A program made the translations under genes and the position numbers. A stretch of DNA of 64,000 nucleotides, taken from positions 494,260-558,259 of the forward strand of contig NZ_FNNU01000001.1 in NCBI RefSeq assembly GCF_900106975.1, read 5' to 3'. The notes under the pieces were generated by a model. It ran no database searches, was not told the origin of the DNA, and saw only the letters and a list, made by a program, of their open reading frames with translations. The stretch is from Pseudomonas kuykendallii (GTDB lineage: Bacteria > Pseudomonadota > Gammaproteobacteria > Pseudomonadales > Pseudomonadaceae). This document shows, piece after piece, positions 7,968 to 17,859 of this stretch. Position 1 is the first letter of the stretch. Each line of letters begins with the position of its first letter.

Positions 7968-7988
7968 GGCTGGGCTCTAGGTCGGTGG

Positions 7989-8468
7989 TCAGTCCCGCGC
8001 CAGCAGGCGGGGGGCGAGTTCTTTCAGGGCCCGGCGGTAAACCTCGCGCTTGAAGGTCACCACCTGGCCCAGCGGATACCAGTAACTGACCCAGCGCCAG
8101 CCGTCGAACTCGGGCTTGCCGGTCAGGTCCATGCGCACCCGCTCCTCCGAGCCGGTCAGGCGCAGGAGGAACCATTTCTGTTTCTGGCCGATGCAAAGCG
8201 GCTGACTGTTGGTGCGCACCAGGCGCTGGGGCAGGCGGTAGCGCAACCAGCCGCGGGTGCAGGCGAGGATACGCACATCCTGCTCCTCGAGACCGACTTC
8301 CTCGGTCAACTCGCGATAAAGCGCTTCTTCGGGGGTTTCGCGGTCGTTGATACCGCCTTGAGGGAACTGCCAGGAATCCTGATTGATGCGACGCGCCCAG
8401 AGCACCTGCCCGACATCATTGGTCAGGATGATGCCGACATTGGGGCGGAAACCATCAGGATCGATCAC
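7989..8468 (-). CDS. rppH: RNA pyrophosphohydrolase RppH
   Basis: A Nudix hydrolase that removes pyrophosphate from the 5' end of triphosphorylated mRNA, opening it to RNase E decay. The Nudix box is intact at residues 38-60 ([23 protein letters not shown] pattern, GX5EX7REUXEEXGU). The conserved C-terminal segment [14 protein letters not shown] is present. I chose the GTG at 8468 because it yields exactly 159 residues, the length I recall for Pseudomonas RppH, and begins at the conserved IDxDGFRPN. An ATG at 8519 would add 17 non-conserved residues. It is upstream of ptsP and probably in the same operon. Confidence 0.95.
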   Translation of the reverse strand: MIDPDGFRPNVGIILTNDVGQVLWARRINQDSWQFPQGGINDRETPEEALYRELTEEVGLEEQDVRILACTRGWLRYRLPQRLVRTNSQPLCIGQKQKWFLLRLTGSEERVRMDLTGKPEFDGWRWVSYWYPLGQVVTFKREVYRRALKELAPRLLARD

Positions 8469-8656
8469 GGCGAGCAACCTCGTAAACGCATGTTTCGGCA
8501 TTGTTCCATAAAAGGGCACGCGGCCGAAAGGCGGCTGGCGCCTGCGCGCCGCGATTCGCCGAAATCGCCGTCGCGGCGTGTCGCTAATGCCGGCGTACCT
8601 GCAGCGCGCGGGGCTTTTTCGCTATGCTGCGGGCTTTTCGCCAAGAGAGGTTCACC

Positions 8657-9310
8657 GTGCGCCTGGCCCTATTCGATCTCGACAACACCCTCCTGGGCGG
8701 CGACAGCGACCACGCCTGGGGCGACTGGCTGTGCGCCCGCGGCATCCTCGACGGCGTCGCCTACAAGGCGCGCAACGACGCCTTCTACCAGGACTACCTG
8801 GCCGGCAAGCTGGACATCCAGGCGTACCTCAACTTCAGCCTGGAAATCCTCGGCCGCAGCGAGATGCGGCAACTGGCCGACTGGCACCTGGAATTCATGA
8901 AGGAGTGCATCGAGCCGATCATCCTGCCCAAGGGCGAGGCGCTGCTCGCCGAGCACCGCGCGGCCGGCGACAAGCTGCTGATCATCACCGCCACCAACCG
9001 CTTCGTCACCCAGCCCATCGCCGCGCGCCTGGGCGTGGAGACCCTGCTCGCCACCGAATGCGAGATGGCCGACGGGCGCTACACCGGGCGCACCACCGAC
9101 GTGCCCTGCTTCAAGGAAGGCAAGGTCACGCGGCTGAACCGCTGGCTCGCGGAGAACGGCCTGGATCTCTCCGACAGCGCCTTCTACAGCGACTCGATGA
9201 ACGACCTGCCGCTGCTCGAACAGGTCACCCGCCCGGTCGCCGTCGACCCCGATCCGACCCTGCGCGCAGAGGCCGAGCGCCGCGGCTGGCCGGTCATCTC
9301 GCTACGCTGA
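8657..9310 (+). CDS. HAD-superfamily phosphatase, subfamily IB (SerB-like)
   Basis: 217 residues from a GTG at 8657, which is preceded by GAGAGG. Motif I is [10 protein letters not shown], with both catalytic aspartates. Motif II is IITATN, and motif III/IV covers a lysine near FKEGK and [11 protein letters not shown]. This matches the HAD-IB group that includes phosphoserine phosphatase and CicA-like proteins. The physiological substrate is not evident. It is divergent from rppH and convergent with the MFS gene, whose stop overlaps it by 9 bp. Confidence 0.88.
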   Translation: MRLALFDLDNTLLGGDSDHAWGDWLCARGILDGVAYKARNDAFYQDYLAGKLDIQAYLNFSLEILGRSEMRQLADWHLEFMKECIEPIILPKGEALLAEHRAAGDKLLIITATNRFVTQPIAARLGVETLLATECEMADGRYTGRTTDVPCFKEGKVTRLNRWLAENGLDLSDSAFYSDSMNDLPLLEQVTRPVAVDPDPTLRAEAERRGWPVISLR

Positions 9311-10525
9311 CAGCGGCGCCGCGTCCCGGTTGCGCCACCACCCCGCGGCCAGCACGGCGAGCATCAGCCCGCCGCCGCCGTACAACCAGATGAAGCCTCC
9401 GGGCAGCGGCACCAGCAGGAACGCCAGCACCGGCCCCAGCGCGGCGCCCAGATCCTGGGCCACGGAATAGCGCGTCATCGCCCGCACCACGTCGCCGCGC
9501 CGGGCGGCATCCGCCGCCAGCGCATCGTTGAGCGTGGTCAGCGCGGTGCACAGCAGCATCACCAGCAGGCAGGTCGGCAGCCACAGGCCCAAGGGCAACC
9601 CGCTGCCGAGTCCGGCAAATCCCAGCGCGCCCAGCACCAGCGTGCCGATCAGCAGCGGCAGGCGGCCGCGCGCGCCATCGCTCCAGTGACCGATACGGCC
9701 ACCCAGCCAGGTTTCCCAGCTCCAGCGCGCCGCCTGCAGCAGCCCGGACAGCGCGGTGACGCTGAGCAACAGGCCGAACAGGTCGATGCGGGCGCCGTAG
9801 TAATGCTCGATCAGGGCGCTGAGCGTCGCGGCAAGCACGCCCTGTATCAGCAGCGCGATGCAGAAACCGCTGAGCACCACGCGGTTCCAGAAGCGTCCTA
9901 GCAATGGCTCGCCCTGCGCCACCGCCACGGCAGCGGACGCCGCCTGCTCGTGGCCCGGCGGCAGCCGGAAGCCCATCAGCAACAGCGGGATGCCGAGCAG
10001 CGAGGCGATGCCGAAACCGGCGGCCAGCGCCGGCAATCCGTATAGCGGAACCAGCAACCCGCCGATCAGCATGCCGCCGAGGCTGCCGAGCCGGTACAGC
10101 CCGTTGTACAGCCCCATCGCCCGCCCGCGACCGCCCTCGGCCGCGCTGTAGACCACCGTCGACATGCCGCCGATGCGGAAGAACGACCAGGCCACGCCCC
10201 ACAGCGCCCGCAGCGCAAGCCAGGCGACGAAGCTGCTGGCCAGCGCGTAGCCGAGCGTGGTGATGACGCCCAGAACGACCGCCAGCAGCAGGCCGGTCTT
10301 CAGCGAGATGCGCCGGTACAGCGCGCCAATCAGCGGGTTGAACGGCAGGCGCACCAGCCGGTTCACCGACAGCAGCACGCCGACCTGCCAGAGCGAATCC
10401 AGCCCCGCCTCGCGCCAGTAGATCGGCAGGGCGATGTAGAGCATCGAGTCGCCGGTCAGGCAGAGGGCGGTCACCAGCGCCACGACGACGACAGCGGAGG
10501 GGGCTTTTCTGGCTGCCTGCGTCAT
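9302..10525 (-). CDS. MFS transporter
   Basis: A 407-residue membrane protein with about 12 hydrophobic segments. It carries the major-facilitator loop signature in weak form ([17 protein letters not shown] after TM2). The ATG at 10525 overlaps the stop of the DUF2269 gene by 4 bp (ATGA), so it is the last gene of the ilvA operon. The substrate is unknown. A reading to 10750 exists, but its N-terminus lies inside the upstream gene. Confidence 0.87.
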   Translation of the reverse strand: MTQAARKAPSAVVVVALVTALCLTGDSMLYIALPIYWREAGLDSLWQVGVLLSVNRLVRLPFNPLIGALYRRISLKTGLLLAVVLGVITTLGYALASSFVAWLALRALWGVAWSFFRIGGMSTVVYSAAEGGRGRAMGLYNGLYRLGSLGGMLIGGLLVPLYGLPALAAGFGIASLLGIPLLLMGFRLPPGHEQAASAAVAVAQGEPLLGRFWNRVVLSGFCIALLIQGVLAATLSALIEHYYGARIDLFGLLLSVTALSGLLQAARWSWETWLGGRIGHWSDGARGRLPLLIGTLVLGALGFAGLGSGLPLGLWLPTCLLVMLLCTALTTLNDALAADAARRGDVVRAMTRYSVAQDLGAALGPVLAFLLVPLPGGFIWLYGGGGLMLAVLAAGWWRNRDAAPLSA

Positions 10526-10992
10526 CAGAAGCCCTTGTTCACCATGAGATGGAAGATGATCAGAAAAGCCGCGAACGCCGGCCAGCCGAGGATGAACCAC
10601 AGGCGCATGTAGCGCGCGGCGACCGGCGCGATGGGCGTACCGTCGCGCAGCGCGTCCTCGGCGAGGCGATGGATGCGGATCTGCAGCCAGACCACCGGAA
10701 GCCAGCAGGCGCCGGCGAACACGTAGAGCCCCAGGCTCCAGAGCAGCCACGGCTGGGTGATGTCGAAGCCGGCCAGGTGCGCCAGACCCAGCCCGGAAAG
10801 CGGCTGGAACACCGCCGCGGTGGCGGTGAACACCCAGTCGGCGAAGACCAGGTGGCGGAAGGTCACCGCGATCACCTCGACGCGGCCGCTGAGCCAGGCG
10901 CGCAGGCTGTAGTAGGCCGAACCCAGGCCGGTGCCGAAGAGCACCGTGGACGAGAGGATGTGCAGGGTCTTGAGGGTCAGGTAGAAGCTCAT
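10525..10992 (-). CDS. DUF2269-family integral membrane protein
   Basis: 155 residues with about four transmembrane segments and the opening FYLTLKTLHILSSTVLFGTGLGSAYY, characteristic of the DUF2269 (COG5528) family of unknown function. It is coupled by 4-bp overlaps to the SDR/DoxX gene upstream and to the MFS gene downstream. No catalytic motif was seen. Confidence 0.85.
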   Translation of the reverse strand: MSFYLTLKTLHILSSTVLFGTGLGSAYYSLRAWLSGRVEVIAVTFRHLVFADWVFTATAAVFQPLSGLGLAHLAGFDITQPWLLWSLGLYVFAGACWLPVVWLQIRIHRLAEDALRDGTPIAPVAARYMRLWFILGWPAFAAFLIIFHLMVNKGF

Positions 10993-12260
10993 CGGCGCAT
11001 TTGTCCAGCTCCAGGCTCGGTCCACAACAGCCAGAGCGTGGCGACCATGAGGACCAGATTCTTGCCCAGCGCAGCGAACGGATCGAACCAGTAGTACGGC
11101 AGGATCGCCGTGAGGATCAGGCTGTAGCCGAGCATCAGCGCCAGCTGCGCGCGCAGGGCCGGCCTGCGCCAGCGGCGGCTGAGCAGGCCGAGGCCGAGCA
11201 GCGCGTCGCAAACGGCGCCGACGCGAACCAGCCAGGCCGCGCCCTCGCCGCGCACGCCGGCCTCGGCGAGGATGCTCAGGCCCCAGTTGAAGCCCGGCCC
11301 CAGGCAGACGTAGGCGGTGCCCAGCCAGACCAGCAGCAGGCTCGCCAGCAGCAACGGGCGCAGGGCATCGCTGGCGGTGCTGCGGGCGTCCGGCCACTCG
11401 TGCAGGCGCGCGCGCAGGGGCGCCACGCGGTAGCCGCAGGCATCCTGCAGCGGCTCGCCGGAGGCGATGTTGTCGCGCCGCGCCAACGTGCGCGTCTGCG
11501 AATTCAGCGCGCGCCAGCCGAAGGTGTCGCCGAGGAAGGCGCCGATCGCCGCCAGCCAGCCCGGCAGCGCGAAGGTCAGCGCGCGCCCGCGGCCCTGCTG
11601 GCGACGCAGCAACTGGACGATCTCGGCCTGGGTCATCGGCTCGCCGCCCACCACCGGCAGCACGCAGGATTCCTCCGGCCAGTGCCGCAGCAGCGCCAGC
11701 ACGGCGCCCATCAGATCGTCGATGTGCAACGGCTGCAGCTGCGCGCGGGTATCCAGCAGCGGCGCCAGCGGCCACACCGACAAACGCCCGAGCCAGGCGC
11801 TGCTGGCGCTGCCCTGGCCAAGGACCAGCGACGGGCGCAGCACCACGGCCGGCACGCCGAGTTCGAGCAGGTGGTCGTCGGCGATGGCCTTGCTGGCGAG
11901 GAAGGGAACGTCGCGCTGGCTGCCGGCACCCAGCGCGGAAATGTGGATGACCTTCACCGGCCATTGCGCGGCGAGGTCGAAGAGCGCGCGGGTGCCGCGG
12001 TGCTGCACGCGGTCGAGGTGTTCGGCGTCGGTATCGAGCAGCCCGGCGGCGTTGATCAGCAGCTCGACCTGCTCCGGCCAGGCGAACGCCGTGGGGTCGT
12101 CCGCCAGCGTGGCGAGGTCCAGAGCGCGCCAGCTGACGCCCGGCAGCTCGGCGCCCCGTCCCGAGCGCGAGGTAGCGACCACTTCATGGCCGCCCGCCTG
12201 CAAGGCTGTCAGCAGGTGACGGCCGATGAAACCGCCCGCGCCCACCAACAGGATGCGCAT
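10989..12260 (-). CDS. NAD(P)-dependent SDR/epimerase-type protein fused to DoxX-like membrane domain
   Basis: 423 residues. The N-terminal Rossmann fold has the nucleotide motif VGAGGFIGRHL near residue 6. It continues as an extended/atypical SDR to about residue 290. The C-terminal 130 residues contain about four membrane segments of the DoxX-like type. The fusion places an NAD(P)-binding reductase at the membrane; substrate unknown. It starts 3 bp after the ilvA stop and overlaps the DUF2269 gene by 4 bp, forming the operon ilvA-SDR/DoxX-DUF2269-MFS. Confidence 0.85.
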   Translation of the reverse strand: MRILLVGAGGFIGRHLLTALQAGGHEVVATSRSGRGAELPGVSWRALDLATLADDPTAFAWPEQVELLINAAGLLDTDAEHLDRVQHRGTRALFDLAAQWPVKVIHISALGAGSQRDVPFLASKAIADDHLLELGVPAVVLRPSLVLGQGSASSAWLGRLSVWPLAPLLDTRAQLQPLHIDDLMGAVLALLRHWPEESCVLPVVGGEPMTQAEIVQLLRRQQGRGRALTFALPGWLAAIGAFLGDTFGWRALNSQTRTLARRDNIASGEPLQDACGYRVAPLRARLHEWPDARSTASDALRPLLLASLLLVWLGTAYVCLGPGFNWGLSILAEAGVRGEGAAWLVRVGAVCDALLGLGLLSRRWRRPALRAQLALMLGYSLILTAILPYYWFDPFAALGKNLVLMVATLWLLWTEPGAGQMRR

Positions 12261-12263
12261 CGG

Positions 12264-13778
12264 TCAGCCGAGGAACAGTTTGTAGGCGGGATTCTCGGTC
12301 TCGTCCCAGTAGGGATAGCCGATGGCTTCCAGCGCGGCCGGCACCTGGTGGCGCTCCTCCGGCGGCACCTGCAGCGCGGCCAGTACGCGACCGTCGGCGG
12401 CGCCATGGTTGCGGTAATGGAACATCGAGATGTTCCAGCGCCCGCCGAGCTTGTTGAGGAAGTTGAACAGCGCGCCCGGCCGCTCGGGGAACTCGAAGCG
12501 CAGTACCATCTCGTCGTCGACCTGCGCGCTGTGGCCGCCGACCATGTGACGAATGTGCAGCTTGGCCAGCTCGTTGTCGGTCAGGTCGAGTACCGGGAAG
12601 CCCTGGCCGCGGAGATTCTCCACCAGCGCCGCGCGCGGGTCGTTCTCCGGGTGGGTCTGCACGCCGACGAATATCTGCGCCTCGCGCTCGCTGTGGTAGC
12701 GGTAGTTGAACTCGGTGATCTGGCGCTTGCCGATCGCCTCGCAGAAGGCCTTGAAGCTGCCGGGCTGCTCGGGGATGGTCACGGCGATGATCGCCTCGCG
12801 CTTCTCGCCCAGCTCGGCGCGTTCGGCGACGTGGCGCAGGCGGTCGAAGTTGACGTTGGCGCCGGAGTCGATCGCCACCAGCGTCTGCCCGCGCACGCCT
12901 TCGCGCTCGACGTACTTCTTGATCCCGGCCACGCCCAGCGCGCCGGCCGGCTCGGTGATCGAGCGGGTGTCGTCGTAGATATCCTTGATCGCCGCGCAGA
13001 TCTCGTCGGTGCTGACGGTGATCACTTCGTCGACGTAATGCCGGCAGATCTCGAAGTTGTGCAGACCGATCTGCGCCACGGCGACACCGTCGGCGAACAG
13101 CCCGACCTGCGGCAGCACGACGCGCTCGCCGGCGGCCAGCGCCTGCTGCAGGCAATTGGAATCGTCCGGCTCGACGCCGATGACCTTGGTCTGCGGGCGC
13201 AGGTACTTGATGTAGGCAGCGATCCCGGAAATCAGGCCGCCGCCGCCGACCGGAACGAACACGGCATCCAGCGGGCCCTGGTGCTGGCGGAGGATTTCCA
13301 TCGCCACGGTGCCCTGACCGGCGATCACGTGGGGGTCGTCGTAGGGGTGGATGTAGACGTAGCCCTTTTCCTCGACCAGTTTCAGTGAATGCGCCAGCGC
13401 CTCGGGGAACGCGTCGCCGTGCAGCACCGCCTTGCCGCCGCGGGCGCGCACACCCTGCACCTTCAGCTCGGGCGTGGTGCGCGGCATGACGATGGTCGCC
13501 TCGATGCCCAGCTCGCGGGCGGCCAGCGCCAGGCCCTGCGCGTGGTTGCCGGCCGAAGCGGTGACCACGCCGCGCGCCAGTTCCTCGGCGGACAGCTGCG
13601 CCAGCTTGTTGTAGGCGCCGCGCACCTTGAAGGAATACACCGGCTGCAGGTCTTCGCGCTTGAGCAGAATCTGGTTGCCCAGGCGCTCACTGAGCTGCCG
13701 GGCGGGCTGCAGCGGGGTTTCCACGGCGACGTCGTAGACGCGCGAGCTGAGGATCTTCTTGACGTACTGTTCGAGCAT
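12264..13778 (-). CDS. ilvA: Threonine ammonia-lyase, biosynthetic
   Basis: PLP enzyme turning L-threonine into 2-oxobutanoate and ammonia, the first step of isoleucine synthesis. It has 504 residues, the length of the biosynthetic form. Lys51 in [10 protein letters not shown] binds PLP, and [11 protein letters not shown] holds the phosphate. The C-terminal third contains two ACT-like regulatory domains (from about residue 325, including [17 protein letters not shown] and [15 protein letters not shown]), which give isoleucine and valine control. The start ATG is at 13778. It is divergent from rpiA and first in a four-gene operon. Confidence 0.97.
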   Translation of the reverse strand: MLEQYVKKILSSRVYDVAVETPLQPARQLSERLGNQILLKREDLQPVYSFKVRGAYNKLAQLSAEELARGVVTASAGNHAQGLALAARELGIEATIVMPRTTPELKVQGVRARGGKAVLHGDAFPEALAHSLKLVEEKGYVYIHPYDDPHVIAGQGTVAMEILRQHQGPLDAVFVPVGGGGLISGIAAYIKYLRPQTKVIGVEPDDSNCLQQALAAGERVVLPQVGLFADGVAVAQIGLHNFEICRHYVDEVITVSTDEICAAIKDIYDDTRSITEPAGALGVAGIKKYVEREGVRGQTLVAIDSGANVNFDRLRHVAERAELGEKREAIIAVTIPEQPGSFKAFCEAIGKRQITEFNYRYHSEREAQIFVGVQTHPENDPRAALVENLRGQGFPVLDLTDNELAKLHIRHMVGGHSAQVDDEMVLRFEFPERPGALFNFLNKLGGRWNISMFHYRNHGAADGRVLAALQVPPEERHQVPAALEAIGYPYWDETENPAYKLFLG

Positions 13779-13876
13779 CACGGCTTCACTGGCGGGCACT
13801 TCGGGGACCCGGAAGTCTACTCCAGCCGTTCCGCCACGGACCACAACGAATGCGCGGTTTTGGCGGTTCGCACGGC

Positions 13877-13882
13877 TATAAT
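13877..13882 (+). promoter_or_regulatory. Probable -10 element of rpiA promoter
   Basis: A perfect TATAAT lies 37 bp upstream of the rpiA start in the ilvA-rpiA divergent region. A convincing -35 hexamer at 17-bp spacing was not seen, so this rests mainly on the -10 match. Confidence 0.4.
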
Positions 13883-13919
13883 GGCGTCTTTTGAAAGCCC
13901 CAGCGGCGCGGAAACGGAC

Positions 13920-14591
13920 ATGACCCAGGACCAACTCAAGCAGGCGGTGGCCCAGGCCGCGGTCGACTTCATCCTCCCCAAACTCGACGCCAAGAGCATC
14001 GTCGGCGTCGGCACCGGCTCCACCGCCAACTGCTTCATCGACGCGCTGGCCCGGCACAAGATGGAGTTCGACGGCGCCGTGGCCAGCTCCGAAGCCACCG
14101 CCGCGCGCCTCAAGGGCCACGGGATTCCGGTCTACGAGCTGAACACGGTCAGCGACCTTGAGTTCTACGTCGACGGCGCCGACGAAGCCAACGACCGCCT
14201 GGAGCTGATCAAGGGCGGCGGCGCCGCGCTGACCCGCGAGAAGATCGTCGCCGCGGTGGCGCGCACCTTCATCTGCATCGCCGATGGCAGCAAACGCGTG
14301 CCGCTGCTCGGCGGCTTCCCGCTGCCCGTGGAAGTGATCCCCATGGCGCGCAGCCACGTCGCCCGGCAGATCGTCAAACTCGGCGGCGACCCGGTGTACC
14401 GCGAGGGCGTGCTGACCGACAACGGCAACATCATCCTCGATGTGCACAACCTGCGCATCGACAGCCCGATGGCACTCGAGGAAGACCTCAACAACATCGT
14501 CGGCGTGGTCACCAACGGCCTGTTCGCCGCGCGCCCCGCCGATCTGCTGCTGCTGGGCACCGCCGATGGCGTGCAAACGCTGACCCGCTGA
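13920..14591 (+). CDS. rpiA: Ribose-5-phosphate isomerase A
   Basis: Interconverts ribose 5-phosphate and ribulose 5-phosphate in the pentose phosphate pathway. It has 223 residues, normal for RpiA. The phosphate-binding [16 protein letters not shown], the catalytic-site YVDGADEAN and [14 protein letters not shown] are all present. The ATG at 13920 was chosen over upstream in-frame codons because it matches the family N-terminus ([14 protein letters not shown]). An intrinsic terminator follows at 14629. Confidence 0.97.
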   Translation: MTQDQLKQAVAQAAVDFILPKLDAKSIVGVGTGSTANCFIDALARHKMEFDGAVASSEATAARLKGHGIPVYELNTVSDLEFYVDGADEANDRLELIKGGGAALTREKIVAAVARTFICIADGSKRVPLLGGFPLPVEVIPMARSHVARQIVKLGGDPVYREGVLTDNGNIILDVHNLRIDSPMALEEDLNNIVGVVTNGLFAARPADLLLLGTADGVQTLTR

Positions 14592-14628
14592 GGGCAGCTC
14601 ACCACCCAGCCGCCTCTGCTGCCAAGCG

Positions 14629-14656
14629 AAGCGCACCTGCCCGGTGCGCTTTTTTT
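14629..14656 (+). terminator. Intrinsic terminator of rpiA
   Basis: A stem AAGCGCACC / GGTGCGCTT with a short loop is followed by a run of seven T. It is a classical Rho-independent terminator 38 bp past rpiA. Confidence 0.9.
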
Positions 14657-14820
14657 ATGGCTCTGGAACGGGCCTCACAGGCCAATGTAAAGTACCTGAT
14701 ACAAACGTGTACAAAGGCGACTCATTCGGACAGCCAGGCGCCAACCTGACGTTCGTGCCAGATTGAGGCGCACATCCTGCAAACGGCTCCGCGCCAAAAA
14801 ACAAACCGCAGGAGCGTCTC

Positions 14821-16767
14821 GTGTCAAAGCTTTCGATTCTGAGCCTGGCCCTCGCCAGTGCACTGCTGCCCAACTGGGCAGGCGCATACGAGTACGGCGA
14901 GCATGCCGCCACTACACTCGACACCCTGATCAACGACTATCCGGGTCGCTATCGGGGCACCGCGAACTTCGCCGGCGCCGCCGACTGGATGGCGGCGCAG
15001 ATGGGCAACAGCTACACCCTGAGCCGGCAGAATTTCACCTGGTCCAACGGCACCCGCGCGTCGCAGAACGTCATCGCCTCCGCCGCCGGCACCACTGACC
15101 GCTACGTGGTCATCGGCGCCCACTTCGATACCTACTATGGCAGGCCCACCCTGCAAGGCCTGGACGACAACGGCTCCGGCGCCGCGGTGCTCACCGAGAT
15201 CGCGCGCAACCTCGGCGGCCTGAAGATGGAGAACGGCGTGCAGATCGTCGGCTTCGGCGCCGAGGAAGAAGGCCTGCGCGGTTCGGCCGCCTACGTCGCC
15301 TCGCTGGACGCCACCCAGCGCGCCAACATGCTCGGCATGATCAACCTCGACAGCCTGATCACCGGCGACAAGATGTATGCCCACTCAGGCCAGAACAGCG
15401 CGAACAACACGGCGCTGGCCGCCTGGCGCGACCAGACCCTCCGCATCGCGGACGAGCTCAACATCGCACTGGAATCCAACCCCGGATATAACGACGAATA
15501 CCCGATAGGCACCGGCTGCTGCAGCGACGGCGAATCCTTCGAGAACCTCGGCGTGCCGATCCTCTACATCGAGGCGACCAACTGGGACATCGGCGATCTG
15601 GACGGCTACGAGCAGACCACCAACCCGGCGATTCCCGGTGGCGCGACCTGGCACAACCCGACGCTGGACAACGAGGAGGTGCTGACCGACGCCTTCGGCG
15701 CCGAGCGCATCGAGCAGCGCCTGCGCGACTACTCGCGCCTGCTCAGCCGCCTGGTACTGGAACTGACCAACGCCGACCTGCTGGCCTCCACCGCATCCGG
15801 CGGCGCCGTCGCGCGCAACATGCAGGACAACCTGCAACGCCAGCACCAGACCCTCAGCCGCCTGCACGAACGCCGCTGGCTGACGCTGCAGAGCATGAGT
15901 CGCGAAACCGGCAGCTTCGATGGCGAGATCGGTGCCGACGGCGAAATCGCCCCCGACCAGGGCTTCGACGAAGCGCCGAACCCCGAGGCGCGTCGCTTCG
16001 GCCTGTACATGCTGGGGGACTATCAGCTCAGCGACAGCCTCAACCTGGGTGCCAGCCTGAGCTACCAGAACGGTCGCGACGAACTGGAACATCGCGGCAA
16101 GCTGGACAACGACACCTGGCTGGCCGGCGTCTACGCCCTGCTCAACGACGGCGGCCCGGCCTGGCTGGCCGGCGACCTCAGCCTGGGACACGCCAGCTTC
16201 GACAGCGACCGCCACCTGCAGATCCAGAGTGACGGCGGCCCGGTGCTCCTCGACCAGGAACTCAGCGGCGACACCAGCGCGCTGTTCTGGAGCGCCCGCG
16301 TCGAAGGCGGCTACGACTTCAGCTTCGGCGAACTGCGCAGCGGCCCCTTCGCCGGCCTGGACTACAGCCACTACCGCATCGACAGCTTCAACGAACGCGA
16401 AGACCTGCGCACGGCCCTCGGCTACGAGGATCAGACCTTCGACTCGCTGGAAGCCAGCCTCGGCTGGCGCCTGCGCGGCAACCTGGCCCTGGGCAACGGC
16501 ATGCAGTTGCAGCCTTACGGCAGCGTGGCACTGGTCAAGGAACTGGGTGACGGTCGCCTCGAAGACGTCGACCTGGTCAGCCGTGGCGATCGCCAGGTGC
16601 GGGTCGCCGAACTCGGCAGCGTGGACACCCGCTTCGGCCGCGCCCAACTGGGCAGTCGCCTGCTGATCAACCCGATGTTCGCCGTGTTCGCCGAAGCGAA
16701 CAGCCGCTTCGGCCACAGCGAAGGCAGCCAGACCGGCTACTCGCTGGGGGTCAGCCTGCAGTTCTGA
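14821..16767 (+). CDS. aaaA: Autotransporter aminopeptidase (AaaA-like, M28 peptidase passenger)
   Basis: A 648-residue protein starting at a GTG with GGAG nearby. A signal peptide ends at about GAYA/GAYEY (residue 21-22). Residues about 90-300 are an M28 zinc peptidase. His101-x-Asp103, Asp115, the Glu148-Glu149 pair and Asp177 fit the binuclear zinc site, with a later histidine not pinned down. Residues about 380-648 form an autotransporter beta-barrel ending in the terminal phenylalanine (SLQF). Length, domain order and the neighbour rpiA match AaaA of P. aeruginosa, a surface arginine-specific aminopeptidase. Arginine specificity here is by analogy only. Confidence 0.9.
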   Translation: MSKLSILSLALASALLPNWAGAYEYGEHAATTLDTLINDYPGRYRGTANFAGAADWMAAQMGNSYTLSRQNFTWSNGTRASQNVIASAAGTTDRYVVIGAHFDTYYGRPTLQGLDDNGSGAAVLTEIARNLGGLKMENGVQIVGFGAEEEGLRGSAAYVASLDATQRANMLGMINLDSLITGDKMYAHSGQNSANNTALAAWRDQTLRIADELNIALESNPGYNDEYPIGTGCCSDGESFENLGVPILYIEATNWDIGDLDGYEQTTNPAIPGGATWHNPTLDNEEVLTDAFGAERIEQRLRDYSRLLSRLVLELTNADLLASTASGGAVARNMQDNLQRQHQTLSRLHERRWLTLQSMSRETGSFDGEIGADGEIAPDQGFDEAPNPEARRFGLYMLGDYQLSDSLNLGASLSYQNGRDELEHRGKLDNDTWLAGVYALLNDGGPAWLAGDLSLGHASFDSDRHLQIQSDGGPVLLDQELSGDTSALFWSARVEGGYDFSFGELRSGPFAGLDYSHYRIDSFNEREDLRTALGYEDQTFDSLEASLGWRLRGNLALGNGMQLQPYGSVALVKELGDGRLEDVDLVSRGDRQVRVAELGSVDTRFGRAQLGSRLLINPMFAVFAEANSRFGHSEGSQTGYSLGVSLQF

Positions 16768-16773
16768 CGCAAG

Positions 16774-16798
16774 ACGCCACGCCGCAACGGCGTGGCGT
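16774..16798. terminator. Hairpin between convergent genes
   Basis: Perfect 11-bp arms ACGCCACGCCG / CGGCGTGGCGT with a 3-nt loop lie between the aaaA stop and the convergent gene at 16799. Neither side has a strong T-run. It probably limits read-through in both directions. Confidence 0.6.
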
Positions 16799-17710
16799 TC
16801 ACCTGGCGGGTTTCTCGAACTTGTAGAAGAGGTTCGGCTCGCTGACCACGTACAACGCGCCCTCGTCGTCCATCGCCAGACCCTCGGCCTGCGGGACGCT
16901 TTTCGCCAGGCCGTTCTGCCCGGCGCGCAGCGACAGGCTGCTGATCGGCCGGCCCTCCACGTCCAGCTCCAGGATCATCCGCGACTCGTCGGAGAGCACC
17001 AGCAGGTGACCGCTCTGGCGGTCGTATTCGAGGCTGGAAAGGTCGCGCACGAACAGCCTGGCATCGCGCTTGCGATCCTCCAGTACGTGCACCGAGATCG
17101 ACTCCGCCGACGTGCCGTAGGGGAACCCGCGGACCTCGTAGATACGCACCGGATCGCGCTCCTTGGCGACGAACAGGCGCTTGCCCGCGGTATCGTAGCC
17201 GAGCCCCTCGAAGCCCTTGTTACCGTTGGTGCCGATTCCCAGGGAGAGCTTCTGCGCCGAGCTCGCGTCGACCGAACGGGTGTTCTCGTCCAGCTGCACG
17301 CGCACCAGTTGCTGGCGGCGCTCATCGGCGATCACGTAGACGTTGGGTTCGATGTATTCGACCGCCTCGGGGTCCTTGAAGCCCACCAGCTCGACGCTGC
17401 GCAGCAGGCGTCCGTCCAGCGACAGCTCGACCAGTCGCTGATGCTTGTTGGTCACCGAGAACAGCGTCTTGCGGTCCGGGTCGTAGGTCAGCGCCGAGAG
17501 GTCCTCGTCGAGGCCTTCGATCGGCTGGCCGTCCAGCGTCACCCGGTAATCGGGCAACCATACCGAGCGCGCTTCCCACGCATCGGCGTGGCGCCATTCC
17601 TGGAGCGCGAACCAGCCGCGCTCGAACAGGCGGAAGTACTGACCGCTCAGCACCAGCAGGACAGCCAGCGAGGCGGCCAGGAGTATTTTCGGATTCAGGG
17701 CGACACGCAT
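16799..17710 (-). CDS. SdiA-regulated/YjiK-family beta-propeller protein
   Basis: 303 residues from the ATG at 17710. An N-terminal hydrophobic segment (about residues 7-25) is a signal anchor. The rest has the repeated pattern of the SdiA-regulated (YjiK) family, a phytase-like beta-propeller. Typical segments are LSALTYDPDRKTLFSVTN, NKGFEGLGYD and QAEGLAMDDEGALYVVSEPN. No enzymatic activity is established for the family. It probably acts in the periplasm or anchored in the inner membrane. Confidence 0.82.
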   Translation of the reverse strand: MRVALNPKILLAASLAVLLVLSGQYFRLFERGWFALQEWRHADAWEARSVWLPDYRVTLDGQPIEGLDEDLSALTYDPDRKTLFSVTNKHQRLVELSLDGRLLRSVELVGFKDPEAVEYIEPNVYVIADERRQQLVRVQLDENTRSVDASSAQKLSLGIGTNGNKGFEGLGYDTAGKRLFVAKERDPVRIYEVRGFPYGTSAESISVHVLEDRKRDARLFVRDLSSLEYDRQSGHLLVLSDESRMILELDVEGRPISSLSLRAGQNGLAKSVPQAEGLAMDDEGALYVVSEPNLFYKFEKPAR

Positions 17711-17830
17711 CGACGCTACTACTCGGAAGGGAAAGGTGGCGCAGGGATATCAGGCGGAGCTTACGCCGAGCTGAACGCCCGGCAGGATGCCCGGGGGAGC
17801 TTTCGCCAAGCCGTCGAAAGCGCATCGTCC

Positions 17831-17850
17831 GGCCCGCCGCGCGGCGGGCC
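17831..17850 (-). terminator. Palindromic hairpin after FAH-family gene
   Basis: GGCCCGCCGC directly followed by GCGGCGGGCC is a 20-bp perfect palindrome 9 bp past the stop of the gene at 17860. There is no U-run, so termination strength is uncertain. Confidence 0.45.
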
Positions 17851-17859
17851 GTTCAAGCG

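Noticed and set aside
5751-8900. A 1049-codon plus-strand open frame
   Set aside because: It is antisense to ptsP and rppH and consists of H/V/A/G/Q-rich low-information sequence; the minus-strand genes have full motif support.
11001-13388. A 795-codon plus-strand open frame opposite the SDR gene and ilvA
   Set aside because: Shadow of strongly supported minus-strand genes; no motif or ribosome site.
14657-14820. Possible ArgR site upstream of aaaA
   Set aside because: GCGACT near 14717 looks like a half-site, but the spacing to an AA pair and the second half do not fit the consensus I know.
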